From Patulibacter sp041648495 (GTDB lineage Bacteria > Actinomycetota > Thermoleophilia > Solirubrobacterales > Solirubrobacteraceae), in the NCBI GenBank assembly GCA_041648495.1, contig JBAZOW010000116.1, forward strand, positions 1 to 10,876: a stretch of 10,876 nucleotides of DNA, written 5' to 3'. Of this stretch, positions 1-6,369 are shown one piece after another (the stretch's first letter is position 1; every line of letters begins with the position of its first letter). The notes below the pieces were generated by a model that did no database searches, had not been told where the DNA came from, and saw nothing but the letters and a program-made list of their open reading frames with translations. Position numbers and translations under genes: made by a program.

Positions 1-444
1 CGGACCGGTCAGGTAGGCGATCAGCGGGTCGACCCGGTCGTCGCGGCGGGCGGCGCCCTCGTGGTCGGCGCGGGCGGCGGCGACGTGGATCCGCAGCAGC
101 TCGGCGTTGATCCGCGAGCTGACGACGCCCCCGGGCGAGACGTAGGCCCCGATGTCCGGGTTCCAGAGGTGGCCGAGACCCTCCGCCACCGCGTCGATCG
201 TCGCCCAGGCATCCCCCGGATCGGCCGTGAGCAGCGTCCGCGCGGCCTGCTCGCCGGCCGCCTGCAGCCGTGGATCGGCGCCGAACTCCTCGCCGTCGCC
301 GGACGGGGCGGCGATCGCCTGGTCGGCAGCGGTCGTCCCATCGTTCGGGGTCGCGCCGGTGACGCCGCAACCGGTCAGCAGCAGCGTGATCCCGATCGGG
401 GCGATCCGCCGCCCGAGCTTCGCTGCCACCCGCATCGACCCCAT
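1..444 (-). CDS. Putative lipoprotein of unknown function, N-terminal part (runs off the left edge)
   Basis: The frame is open from 444 to the window edge (148 codons, no stop), so only the N-terminal part is seen. The N-terminus has basic residues (R5, K9, R12, R13), then a hydrophobic stretch (about I14-L23) ending in the lipobox L23-T24-G25-C26, the hallmark of a type II signal peptide; Cys26 should be lipidated and the protein tethered outside the membrane. A Gly/Thr/Ala/Asp-rich linker (27-56) leads into a folded part with alternating helical stretches and a WNPDIGAY segment (94-101). I do not recognise the family; an alpha-helical carbohydrate-active fold is possible but unsupported. 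Two in-frame ATGs exist (444 and 435) and neither has a good Shine-Dalgarno. The one at 435 has a TACGAT -10-like hexamer (448-443) seven bases upstream, so a leaderless start there is possible. It is divergent from hisIE. Confidence 0.75.
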   Translation of the reverse strand, partial: MGSMRVAAKLGRRIAPIGITLLLTGCGVTGATPNDGTTAADQAIAAPSGDGEEFGADPRLQAAGEQAARTLLTADPGDAWATIDAVAEGLGHLWNPDIGAYVSPGGVVSSRINAELLRIHVAAARADHEGAARRDDRVDPLIAYLTGP

Positions 445-588
445 CGTAGGACGGGATGCGGCGGCGGGGCGCCGTAAACGGCCCGAAAACGAACGGTTTG
501 GTCGATTTCGGCCATGTGGAGGCGTCGAGGAAACCGGTTTCGTTCCACTTTCAGGTGCATGGCGGTCGATCGTTGACACAATCGACGG
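445..588. promoter_or_regulatory. Divergent spacer between the lipoprotein gene and hisIE, with a perfect 12-bp palindrome
   Basis: This 144-base non-coding stretch is poorer in G+C than the genes around it (56 of 100 bases at 481-580). It contains a perfect 12-bp palindrome GAAACCGGTTTC at 530-541 and a second looser dyad, AAAC-N5-GTTT, at 487-499. Their centres lie about 42 bases apart, near four helical turns. This arrangement is what a pair of repressor or activator half-site repeats looks like, but no regulator is known here. It lies 48 bases before the hisIE start and 86 before the first lipoprotein ATG, so it could serve either gene. Confidence 0.4.
577..582 (+). promoter_or_regulatory. 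Possible -10 element for a leaderless hisIE transcript
   Basis: CACAAT ends six bases before the GTG start of hisIE at 589 and fits the loose NANNNT pattern of actinobacterial -10 boxes. No purine-rich ribosome binding site precedes the GTG. Together this suggests transcription begins at or next to the start codon. No convincing -35 box lies at the right distance, so the call is tentative. Confidence 0.25.
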
Positions 589-1269
589 GTGCCCGACCTG
601 CCGGATCTGACCGACACCGTTCGCTTCGACGACGCCGGCCTCGTGCCGGTGGTGATCCAGGACTGGACCACCGGCGAGGTGCTGACGCTGGCCTACGCCA
701 ACGACGAGGCGCTGCGGAAGACCCGCGAGACCGGCGAGCTGCACCTGTGGTCGCGCTCGCGCAACGAGCTGTGGCACAAGGGCGCCACGTCCGGCAACAC
801 GCAGCGGGTCCGCGCGCTGCGGATCGACTGCGACCAGGACGCGGTCGTCGCGCTGGTCGAGCCGGCCGGCCCGGCCTGCCACACCGGCGCCCGCACCTGC
901 TTCCACGCCGTCGGCGCGCCGGAAGGTCCTGCGGCCGACGAATGGACCGACGGCAGCGCGTCGGCCCAGCTGGCGCCGTTCGAGGTCTTGCCCGATCTGG
1001 AGCGGGTGCTCGCCGCGCGACGGATCGACGCTCCCGCCGAGTCGTACACCGCCAAGCTGCTGAACGACGGCGGCTTCGCGGGGGAGAAGGTCCAGGAGGA
1101 GGCCGAGGAGGTCGTCCGCGCCGCGCGCGAGGAGACCGACGACCGCGTCGACAACGAGGCGGCCGACCTGCTGTACCACCTGCTCGCGCTGGTCCGCGGC
1201 CGCGACCGCTCGCTGGCCGACGTCGTCGAGGTCCTGCGTACCCGCCGCAACGCCCCGCGCCGCGGCTAG
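589..1269 (+). CDS. hisIE: Bifunctional phosphoribosyl-AMP cyclohydrolase / phosphoribosyl-ATP pyrophosphatase (HisIE)
   Basis: This 226-residue cytosolic protein joins two consecutive histidine-biosynthesis enzymes. The C-terminal HisE part hydrolyses phosphoribosyl-ATP to phosphoribosyl-AMP, and the N-terminal HisI part opens its adenine ring. HisI (about 11-110) shows LWSRSR (53-58), KGATSGNTQ (64-72), the metal ligands D80, D82 and D84 in DCDQD, and the zinc cysteines C81, C97 and C104 with ACHTG and TCF. HisE (about 132-222) shows the acidic KVQEEAEEVV (167-176) and EAADLLYHLL (190-199) helices that bind Mg2+. A 20-25 residue Gly/Ala/Asp linker separates them. The length matches fused HisIE proteins. 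The start is GTG, since no other start fits the HisI N-terminus and no Shine-Dalgarno is present. The 3' end faces the deacetylase gene with 4 bases between stops. A lone his gene before trpE is a familiar actinobacterial neighbourhood. Confidence 0.96.
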   Translation: MPDLPDLTDTVRFDDAGLVPVVIQDWTTGEVLTLAYANDEALRKTRETGELHLWSRSRNELWHKGATSGNTQRVRALRIDCDQDAVVALVEPAGPACHTGARTCFHAVGAPEGPAADEWTDGSASAQLAPFEVLPDLERVLAARRIDAPAESYTAKLLNDGGFAGEKVQEEAEEVVRAAREETDDRVDNEAADLLYHLLALVRGRDRSLADVVEVLRTRRNAPRRG

Positions 1270-1273
1270 CGGC

Positions 1274-2161
1274 TCAGGTCTTCGCCCGCGGCAGCTTGAG
1301 CAACTCGGGCACCGTCACGAACTCGTAGCCCTTCGCCTTCAGGCGCTTGACGATCCCCGGCACCGCGGCGACGGTGTTGGCGCGGTCGCCGCCGCCGTCG
1401 TGGAGCAGGATGATCGACCCGGCGCGGGTCGCCGAGACGATCTGGCGGGTCATCGACGCGGCGGTCGGGCGCTGGTAGTCGTTGCTGTCGACGTCCCACA
1501 GCACGCCGAGCTTCTTGTGCTGCCGCAGCCAGCGGTCCAGGCCGGGGCCGACGGCGCCGGCCGGCGGGCGCATCAGGCAGCCGGCCCGGCCGACGGCCAG
1601 TTGGATCGCGTACTGGGTGTCCATCAGCTGGGTGTTCGCCGCCGCGTCGCCCTTCGAGACGTTGGCGTGCGACCAGGTGTGGTTGGCCAGCGCGTGACCG
1701 TCGCGGATGATCCGCCGCACGATCTCGCGGTGCGGACCGACCTGCGAGCCGATCACGAAGAAGGTCGCCGGGACGTCGGCCTTGCGCAGGATGTCGAGCA
1801 CCGGAACGGTGTAGCGCGACGGCCCGTCGTCGAAGGTCAGCGCGATCCGCTTGCTGGTCCCGCCGGCTCGCTTGCGGACCAGCGTCGGATGACCGGGAGC
1901 CGGCCGGCAGAGCAGGCCGTTGGCCACCGTCGGCTTCAGTCCGGAGCTCGGCTTGGCGGTCCGCGAGGACGCGCGTCGCGGCGTGGTCGCGGTCGTCAGC
2001 GTGACCGCCTCGGCGTCGGCGGTCTCCGTGGTGCCGACCGGCCCGTCCTGCTCGCGGACCACCAGCATCGCGATGAGGACGACGAGCGTCGTGGCGAGCA
2101 CCACGGTGATCGGCCAGAGACCGAGGCGGCGGCGGGGACGGCGGGACGGCACCCAGCCCAT
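1274..2161 (-). CDS. Membrane-anchored polysaccharide deacetylase (carbohydrate esterase family 4, NodB fold)
   Basis: The 295-residue protein should remove N- or O-acetyl groups from an extracytoplasmic glycan such as peptidoglycan; the substrate cannot be read from the sequence. A short Arg-rich N-terminus (R7-R12) precedes one transmembrane segment (about 14-35), then a Thr/Ala/Ser-rich linker (about 40-80), so the catalytic domain lies outside the membrane with no cleavage site visible. The NodB motifs are complete and in order: TFDDG (109-113, catalytic base and metal Asp), HTWSH (161-165, metal histidines), RPPAG (198-202), WDVDSNDY (222-229) and LLHDGGG (252-258). The ATG at 2161 is chosen because upstream in-frame sequence is antisense to trpE and this ATG gives the membrane anchor directly. 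It is divergent from trpE and convergent with hisIE, so it is probably its own transcription unit. Confidence 0.92.
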   Translation of the reverse strand: MGWVPSRRPRRRLGLWPITVVLATTLVVLIAMLVVREQDGPVGTTETADAEAVTLTTATTPRRASSRTAKPSSGLKPTVANGLLCRPAPGHPTLVRKRAGGTSKRIALTFDDGPSRYTVPVLDILRKADVPATFFVIGSQVGPHREIVRRIIRDGHALANHTWSHANVSKGDAAANTQLMDTQYAIQLAVGRAGCLMRPPAGAVGPGLDRWLRQHKKLGVLWDVDSNDYQRPTAASMTRQIVSATRAGSIILLHDGGGDRANTVAAVPGIVKRLKAKGYEFVTVPELLKLPRAKT

Positions 2162-2257
2162 CCTAGAGACGGTTCCGCAGCGATCGGGCCCTGCAAGCGG
2201 ACCTGCCGACCGAACGCCGCGGGGCGTGGTGGGGGCCGGCTCTGGGAGAATCGCCGC
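2162..2257. promoter_or_regulatory. Divergent spacer between the deacetylase gene and trpE
   Basis: This 96-base gap must hold the start signals of both genes. I see a good ribosome binding site for trpE (2244-2248) but no convincing -35/-10 pair on either strand. No attenuator-style terminator with a T-run is present. A TGGTGG pair (2227-2232) is not inside any short ORF with a usable start codon. Confidence 0.4.
2244..2248 (+). promoter_or_regulatory. Ribosome binding site fixing the trpE GTG start
   Basis: GGGAG lies nine bases before the GTG at 2258. It selects this GTG, since the reading frame stays open far upstream (antisense to the deacetylase gene) and would otherwise leave the start ambiguous. 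Confidence 0.7.
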
Positions 2258-3796
2258 GTGCCGCCGACCGACCCGCAGGACGCGCTTCAACGGGCCACCG
2301 CTCTCGGACTGCGGATCGTGCCGACGCTCGACGAGGTCCGGGCGCTCGCCGCCGACCACGACGTGATCCCGGTCGTCGCCCAGACGATCGACGACACCGA
2401 GACCCCGGTCTCGGCCTACCTCAAGCTGCGCGCCGCCCACCCGGGCGAGCCGTCCTTCCTGCTGGAGAGCGCCGACCAGGGCCGCGTCGGCCGCTACTCG
2501 TTCCTCGGCGTGCGTCCGGCCCGCAGCGTGGTCTGGCGGCTCGGCGACGCCGGCGATCCGTACGCGATCGCCCGCGACGCCGCCGGCCGGCAGCGGGTCG
2601 CCCAGGTCGCCGGACTGCCGCCGTTCGTCGGCGGGGCCGTGGGGGTCTTCTCCTACGACCTGGTCCGCACCGTCGAGCCGCTCGGCGACCCCAACCCGGA
2701 CGTGCTCGGCACCCCGGACCTGGCGCTCCAGGTGACCGACGCGATGGTCGTCTTCGACCACCTGCAGCACACGGTCTCGGTGCTCGCCCCGGTCCACGTG
2801 ACCCGCTCCGGCCCGGATCCGACGTCCGACCCGGACGACGACGCGATCGTGGCCCGCTACGCGGAGGCCGTCGAGCGGATCGCCGAGCTGCGTGAGGCGC
2901 TGCAGGGCACGATGCCGCCCGGCCGTCCGGTCGACGCCCCCGCCCGTCCCGCCGCGGACTGGCAGTCCAACCACACCCGGGCCGAGTTCGAGGCGACCGT
3001 CGCGCGGATCATCGAGTACGTCCGGGCGGGGGACGCCTTCCAGGTGGTCCCGTCGCAGCGCTGGACCGCCGAGCTCGACGTCGACCCGTTCAGCGTCTAC
3101 CGCGGCCTGCGGGTGGTCAACCCGTCGCCGTACATGTACTACCTGGACTTCGGCGACTGGCAGGTCGTCGGGGCGAGCCCCGAGCCGCTGGTCACCGTCC
3201 GCGACCGCGAGATCTCGATGCGCCCGATCGCCGGCACCCGCCCGCGCGGCGCGACCCCGGCCGAGGATGCCGAGGCGGCGGCCGGGATGCTCGCCGACGA
3301 GAAGGAGCGGGCCGAGCACGTGATGCTCGTCGACCTCAGCCGCAACGACCTGGGTCGCGTCTGCGAGTACGGCTCCGTCTCGGTCGACGAGCTGATGGTC
3401 GTCGAGACCTACTCGCACGTGCTGCACATCGTCAGCGCGGTCTCGGGCACCCTGCGCGAGGACGTCGCGGCGACCGACGCGCTGCGCTCGGTGCTGCCCG
3501 CGGGCACGCTGTCCGGGGCACCGAAGGTCCGCGCGATGCAGATCATCGACGAGCTCGAACCGGTCAAGCGCGGGGGCTACGGCGGCGCGGTCGGCTACCT
3601 CTCGTGGTCCGGCGACCTGGACAGCTGCATCCACATCCGGACAGCGGTCTTCAAGGACGGCAGGGCGCACGTCCAGGCCGGCGGCGGCACCGTCGCCGAC
3701 GCGCTCCCCGAGTACGAGTACGAGGAGTCGATGAACAAGTCCCGGGCGATCCGCCGTGCGGTCGAAGTCGCGCTCGAGCAGCCGGAGTGGAACTGA
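2258..3796 (+). CDS. trpE: Anthranilate synthase component I (TrpE)
   Basis: The 512-residue chorismate-binding subunit makes anthranilate from chorismate with ammonia delivered by TrpG, the first committed step of tryptophan synthesis. The N-terminal region (about 30-180) carries LLES (68-71), part of the tryptophan feedback pocket. The chorismate-binding domain (about 240-505) carries NPSPYMYY (288-295), PIAGTRPRG (323-331), DLSRNDLGRVC (359-369), HIVSAVSG (390-397), GTLSGAPKVRAM (416-427), GGYGGAVGY (439-447) and GGGTVADALPEYEYEE (475-490). Both pocket motifs are intact, so feedback inhibition by tryptophan is expected. The length is normal. The start is GTG, set by GGGAG nine bases upstream. 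The stop codon shares one base with the trpG start, implying translational coupling and a stable TrpE-TrpG pair. No fusion to trpG is present. Confidence 0.97.
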   Translation: MPPTDPQDALQRATALGLRIVPTLDEVRALAADHDVIPVVAQTIDDTETPVSAYLKLRAAHPGEPSFLLESADQGRVGRYSFLGVRPARSVVWRLGDAGDPYAIARDAAGRQRVAQVAGLPPFVGGAVGVFSYDLVRTVEPLGDPNPDVLGTPDLALQVTDAMVVFDHLQHTVSVLAPVHVTRSGPDPTSDPDDDAIVARYAEAVERIAELREALQGTMPPGRPVDAPARPAADWQSNHTRAEFEATVARIIEYVRAGDAFQVVPSQRWTAELDVDPFSVYRGLRVVNPSPYMYYLDFGDWQVVGASPEPLVTVRDREISMRPIAGTRPRGATPAEDAEAAAGMLADEKERAEHVMLVDLSRNDLGRVCEYGSVSVDELMVVETYSHVLHIVSAVSGTLREDVAATDALRSVLPAGTLSGAPKVRAMQIIDELEPVKRGGYGGAVGYLSWSGDLDSCIHIRTAVFKDGRAHVQAGGGTVADALPEYEYEESMNKSRAIRRAVEVALEQPEWN

Positions 3797-4389
3797 TGAG
3801 CACGCCCCAGGCCACCCGGATCCTCGTGATCGACAACTACGACTCCTTCACCTACAACCTGGTGCAGGAGCTCGGCGAGCTGGGCGCGGACGTCGACGTG
3901 GTCCGCAACGACCGCACGACCGTCGACGCGATCATCGCCGACGCGCCCGACCGGGTCGTCGTCTCCCCGGGGCCGTGCACGCCGGACGACGCCGGGATCA
4001 CGCTCGACGCGGTCCGCCGGATCCCCGAGGCGGGCATCCCGCTGCTCGGGGTCTGCCTCGGCCACCAGGCGCTCGGTCAGGCGTTCGGCGGCACCGTGAT
4101 CCGCCACGAGCCGGTCCACGGCAAGGTCTGCGACATCACCCACGACGAGCGGTCGATCTACCGCGGGCAGACCAACCCGGTCGAGATCGGGCGGTACCAC
4201 TCGCTGGTGCTCGACGAGCAGCGACTGCCGGAGTGCTTCACGGTGACCGCCCGCGGGGGCGGTGTGATCCAGGGGATCCGCCACCGCGAGCTGCCCGCCG
4301 AGGGCGTCCAGTTCCACCCCGAATCGGTCCTCACGCCGACCGGGATCCGGATGCTGGAGCGGTTCCTCCACGACGGAGTCACGCGCTGA
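3796..4389 (+). CDS. trpG: Anthranilate synthase component II, glutamine amidotransferase (TrpG)
   Basis: A 197-residue class I glutamine amidotransferase that hydrolyses glutamine and channels ammonia to TrpE. The nucleophile is C87 in GVCLGHQ (85-91), and H174 and E176 in QFHPES (172-177) complete the triad. The oxyanion-strand motif SPGPCTP (57-63), HGK (108-110) and RYHSL (133-137) are present, and the N-terminal IDNYDSFTYNL (12-22) is typical. Its ATG overlaps the trpE TGA by one base, and GGAG at 3784-3787 sits eight bases upstream. Since TrpG and PabA are near-identical families, it may also serve p-aminobenzoate synthesis if no separate pabA exists; that cannot be judged here. A 54-base gap with a hairpin follows, the only real gap in the trp cluster. 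Confidence 0.96.
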   Translation: MSTPQATRILVIDNYDSFTYNLVQELGELGADVDVVRNDRTTVDAIIADAPDRVVVSPGPCTPDDAGITLDAVRRIPEAGIPLLGVCLGHQALGQAFGGTVIRHEPVHGKVCDITHDERSIYRGQTNPVEIGRYHSLVLDEQRLPECFTVTARGGGVIQGIRHRELPAEGVQFHPESVLTPTGIRMLERFLHDGVTR

Positions 4390-4399
4390 CCGAGGCGCG

Positions 4400-4419
4400 G
4401 CCCGCGACGTGTCGCGGGC
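4400..4419 (+). promoter_or_regulatory. Nine-bp inverted repeat in the trpG-trpD gap (hairpin or operator)
   Basis: GCCCGCGAC at 4400-4408 and its exact complement GTCGCGGGC at 4411-4419 flank a two-base centre. In RNA this gives a very stable hairpin beginning 11 bases after the trpG stop. No T-run follows. Eight bases further on, TAGGCT (4427-4432) resembles a -10 box, and trpD has no Shine-Dalgarno. The element may be a partial terminator or processing site, or a DNA-binding dyad controlling a second promoter for trpDC. I cannot tell which. Confidence 0.45.
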
Positions 4420-4443
4420 GATCGTCTAGGCTTGCTCGACCCT

Positions 4444-5496
4444 ATGCCGAATCCGGTGCTCACGCCCGCGATCGAACGCGTTGCGTCCGGTGGCGATCTC
4501 GACCTCGAGGAAGCCCAACGGGTCCTCGACGAGATCATGGCCGGCAACGCCTCGCACGTCGAGATCGCCGGCTTCCTGATCGCGCTCCGCACCAAGGGCG
4601 AGACGGCCGACGAGATCGCCGGCCTGGCGACCGCGATGCGCTCGCACGCCGCGTCGATCCGCACCGAGCGTCCCGGCCTGGTCGACATCGTCGGCACCGG
4701 CGGGGGCGCGCTGACCTTCAACGTCTCGACCACGGCGGCGTTCGTGATCGCCGGGGCGGGCTGCGCCGTCGCCAAGCACGGCAACCGCTCGGCCACCTCG
4801 AAGTCCGGTGCCGCGGACCTGCTGGAGGCGCTCGGGGCGACGATCGACCTGGAGCCCGAGCGGACCGCCGCGCTGATCGATGAGCTCGGCTTCGGCTTCC
4901 TCTTCGCCCCGCGGTACCACGCGGCCACGCGCTACGTGATCCCGGTGCGCAAGGATCTGGCGGTCCGTACCGTGTTCAACATCCTTGGTCCGCTGACCAG
5001 CCCCGTCGCCGCGCCGCGCCAGGTGATCGGCGTCGGCTACCCCAACGTGATCGACCGGATGGCCGACGCGATCTCCCGTCTCGGTACCGAGCGGACGCTG
5101 CTGGTGCGCTCCGACGACGGGCTCGACGAGATCTCGATCGCGGCCCCCAGCGTGGTCTACGAGGTCACCCCGGACGGAGTGCGCGACTACCGCGTGACCC
5201 CGGAGCAGCTCGGGCTGACCGCCTACGACCTCGACGCCGTGCGGGGCGCGACCCCCGCCGAGAACGCCGCGGTCACCCGCCGCGTGCTGAGCGGCGACGA
5301 CAGCCCCGAGACCCGCCCGGCCACCGAGCTGGTGGTCGCCAACGCGGGCGCCGGAATCCTCGTCGGCGGCGGCGCCGACACCCTGGCCGACGGAGTCGAG
5401 GTCGCCCGCGAGGCGATCCGCTCCGGGGCCGCCCACCTCCTGATGGAGCAGTTCGTGACGCGTACCACCGAGCTGGCCGGAGTCACGCCAGCATGA
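4444..5496 (+). CDS. trpD: Anthranilate phosphoribosyltransferase (TrpD)
   Basis: The 350-residue enzyme transfers phosphoribose from PRPP to anthranilate, the second tryptophan step. It has the small helical domain (about 5-70) and the large nucleoside-phosphorylase-class domain. Motifs: the glycine loop GTGGG (84-88) followed by TFNVST (91-96), KHGNRS (111-116), H159, R169 and RTVFNILGPLTSP (175-187), and the Mg2+ pair D228-E229 in DGLDE. Two positions differ from the usual family pattern: the loop is normally GTGGDG and here lacks the Asp and one residue, and GPLTNP reads GPLTSP. Length is normal and all else is intact, so I take it as active. I chose the ATG at 4444; an in-frame TTG at 4432 is an alternative, and neither has a good ribosome binding site. 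The stop overlaps the trpC start by four bases (ATGA). Confidence 0.95.
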   Translation: MPNPVLTPAIERVASGGDLDLEEAQRVLDEIMAGNASHVEIAGFLIALRTKGETADEIAGLATAMRSHAASIRTERPGLVDIVGTGGGALTFNVSTTAAFVIAGAGCAVAKHGNRSATSKSGAADLLEALGATIDLEPERTAALIDELGFGFLFAPRYHAATRYVIPVRKDLAVRTVFNILGPLTSPVAAPRQVIGVGYPNVIDRMADAISRLGTERTLLVRSDDGLDEISIAAPSVVYEVTPDGVRDYRVTPEQLGLTAYDLDAVRGATPAENAAVTRRVLSGDDSPETRPATELVVANAGAGILVGGGADTLADGVEVAREAIRSGAAHLLMEQFVTRTTELAGVTPA

Positions 5497-6281
5497 GCAT
5501 CCTCGACGAGATCGTCGACCGCACCCGCGACGAGGTCCGACGGCGCCGGCGCGACGTGCCCGAGGACACGTTGCGCGGCCGTCTGCGACCCCACGGCGAG
5601 GGACGTCCGTTCGCCGAGGCGCTGGCCTCACGCGACGGGGTCTCGGTGATCGCCGAGCACAAGCGGCGCGCGCCGTCGTCCTCGGCACCGCTGCGCGAGG
5701 GTGCGCTGCTGCCGGACGTCGTCTCGGCCTACGAGCGGGCCGGAGCGACCGCGCTCAGCGTGCTGACCGACGGGCCGTTCTTCGGCGGTGCGCTGGAGGA
5801 CCTGTCCGCGGCGCGCGCGGCGAGTCGTCTGCCGATCCTGCGCAAGGACTTCATCGTCCATCCGTACCAGGTGGTCGAGACCGCGGCCTCGGGCGCGGAC
5901 GCGATGCTGCTGATCGTCGCGGCGCTCGAGGACGACGAGCTGCGGCGGCTCTACGACGACGCGCGCTCGCTCGATCTGGACGTGCTGGTCGAGGTCCACG
6001 ACGAGCCCGAGCTCGAGCGGGCGCTCGAGGTCGTCGACGCCGACGTGATCGGGATCAACAACCGCAACCTGCGGGACATGACGATCGACCTGCAGCGGAC
6101 GTTCGACCTGCTCAGCGCGATCCCGACCGGCAAGGTCGTGGTCTCGGAGTCGGGGATCACGCGCCGCGAGGAGCTCGAGGAGCTGGAGCGGGTCGGCGTC
6201 GACGCGGTTCTCGTCGGGTCGCACCTGATGAAGCAGCCGGACATCGAAGCGGCCTGCCGCGAGCTGACCGGCAGCATGTAG
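5493..6281 (+). CDS. trpC: Indole-3-glycerol phosphate synthase (TrpC)
   Basis: The 262-residue single-domain (beta/alpha)8 enzyme closes the indole ring from 1-(2-carboxyphenylamino)-1-deoxyribulose 5-phosphate. Expected catalytic and phosphate-binding elements are in order: IAEHKRRAPS (53-62) with E55 and catalytic K57, LRKDF (116-120) with K118, VEVH (166-169) with E167, INNRNL (188-193), SESG (218-221) with E219, and GSHLM (242-246). It is not fused to trpF. The ATG overlaps the trpD stop as ATGA, and GGAG (5479-5482) lies ten bases upstream within trpD, so trpD and trpC should be translationally coupled. It is the last trp gene in the cluster: no trpF, trpB or trpA follows. A family-normal length and a full residue set make the call secure. 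Confidence 0.96.
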   Translation: MSILDEIVDRTRDEVRRRRRDVPEDTLRGRLRPHGEGRPFAEALASRDGVSVIAEHKRRAPSSSAPLREGALLPDVVSAYERAGATALSVLTDGPFFGGALEDLSAARAASRLPILRKDFIVHPYQVVETAASGADAMLLIVAALEDDELRRLYDDARSLDLDVLVEVHDEPELERALEVVDADVIGINNRNLRDMTIDLQRTFDLLSAIPTGKVVVSESGITRREELEELERVGVDAVLVGSHLMKQPDIEAACRELTGSM

Positions 6282-6288
6282 CGACTCT

Positions 6289-6314
6289 CCGGCGGTCTGC
6301 GACGGGACCGTCGG
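6289..6314 (+). terminator. Candidate terminator after trpC (GC-rich hairpin, no T-run)
   Basis: Bases 6289-6297 pair with 6306-6314 over nine base pairs, one being G-U, around an eight-base loop. The hairpin starts eight bases after the trpC stop and ends 55 bases before the next gene. The lack of a following T-run is common for proposed high-GC actinobacterial terminators but makes the call weaker. Confidence 0.45.
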
Positions 6315-6356
6315 AATCCTGTAGCGGTTCTTCACGTCCGCTTAGGGAACGCGGCG

Positions 6357-6362
6357 CATACT
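6357..6362 (+). promoter_or_regulatory. Possible -10 element for a leaderless htrA-like transcript
   Basis: CATACT ends seven bases before the ATG at 6370, close to the TANNNT consensus, and would place the transcription start at or beside the ATG. No Shine-Dalgarno lies in the usual window; the only purine run, AGGGAA (6344-6349), is about 20 bases away. No clear -35 box is seen at 17-18 bases. Confidence 0.35.
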
Positions 6363-6369
6363 CAGTCGT

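Noticed and set aside
573..578. Perfect TTGACA just before hisIE, as a -35 box
   Set aside because: The matching -10 would fall at about 596-601, inside hisIE, where there is no TANNNT-like sequence and no suitable downstream start.
1259..1273. Small inverted repeat GCCGC-N5-GCGGC across the hisIE stop, as a terminator
   Set aside because: The stem is only 5 bp, has no T-run and lies partly within coding sequence. In DNA this GC-rich, such repeats are expected by chance.
2227..2232. Tandem Trp codons (TGGTGG) just upstream of trpE, as in a trp attenuator leader peptide
   Set aside because: In that frame no ATG, GTG or TTG start lies between the upstream stop (2164) and the pair, no stop follows closely, and no terminator hairpin with a T-run is present before trpE.
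2162..3670. Long open frame antisense to trpE, continuous with the deacetylase frame
   Set aside because: It is composed of Arg/Gly/Val/Asp-rich sequence typical of the reverse strand of high-GC coding DNA and has no domain. The deacetylase has a proper start and membrane anchor at 2161.
4432..4434. TTG as the trpD start
   Set aside because: It adds only four residues (MLDP), has no ribosome binding site, and the ATG at 4444 gives a normal TrpD N-terminus. It is kept only as an alternative.
6346..6350. GGAAC upstream of the protease gene, resembling an ECF (sigma-E type) -35 element
   Set aside because: The only CGTC/GTC-like -10 partner is about 14 bases away, too close, and would start transcription inside the gene.
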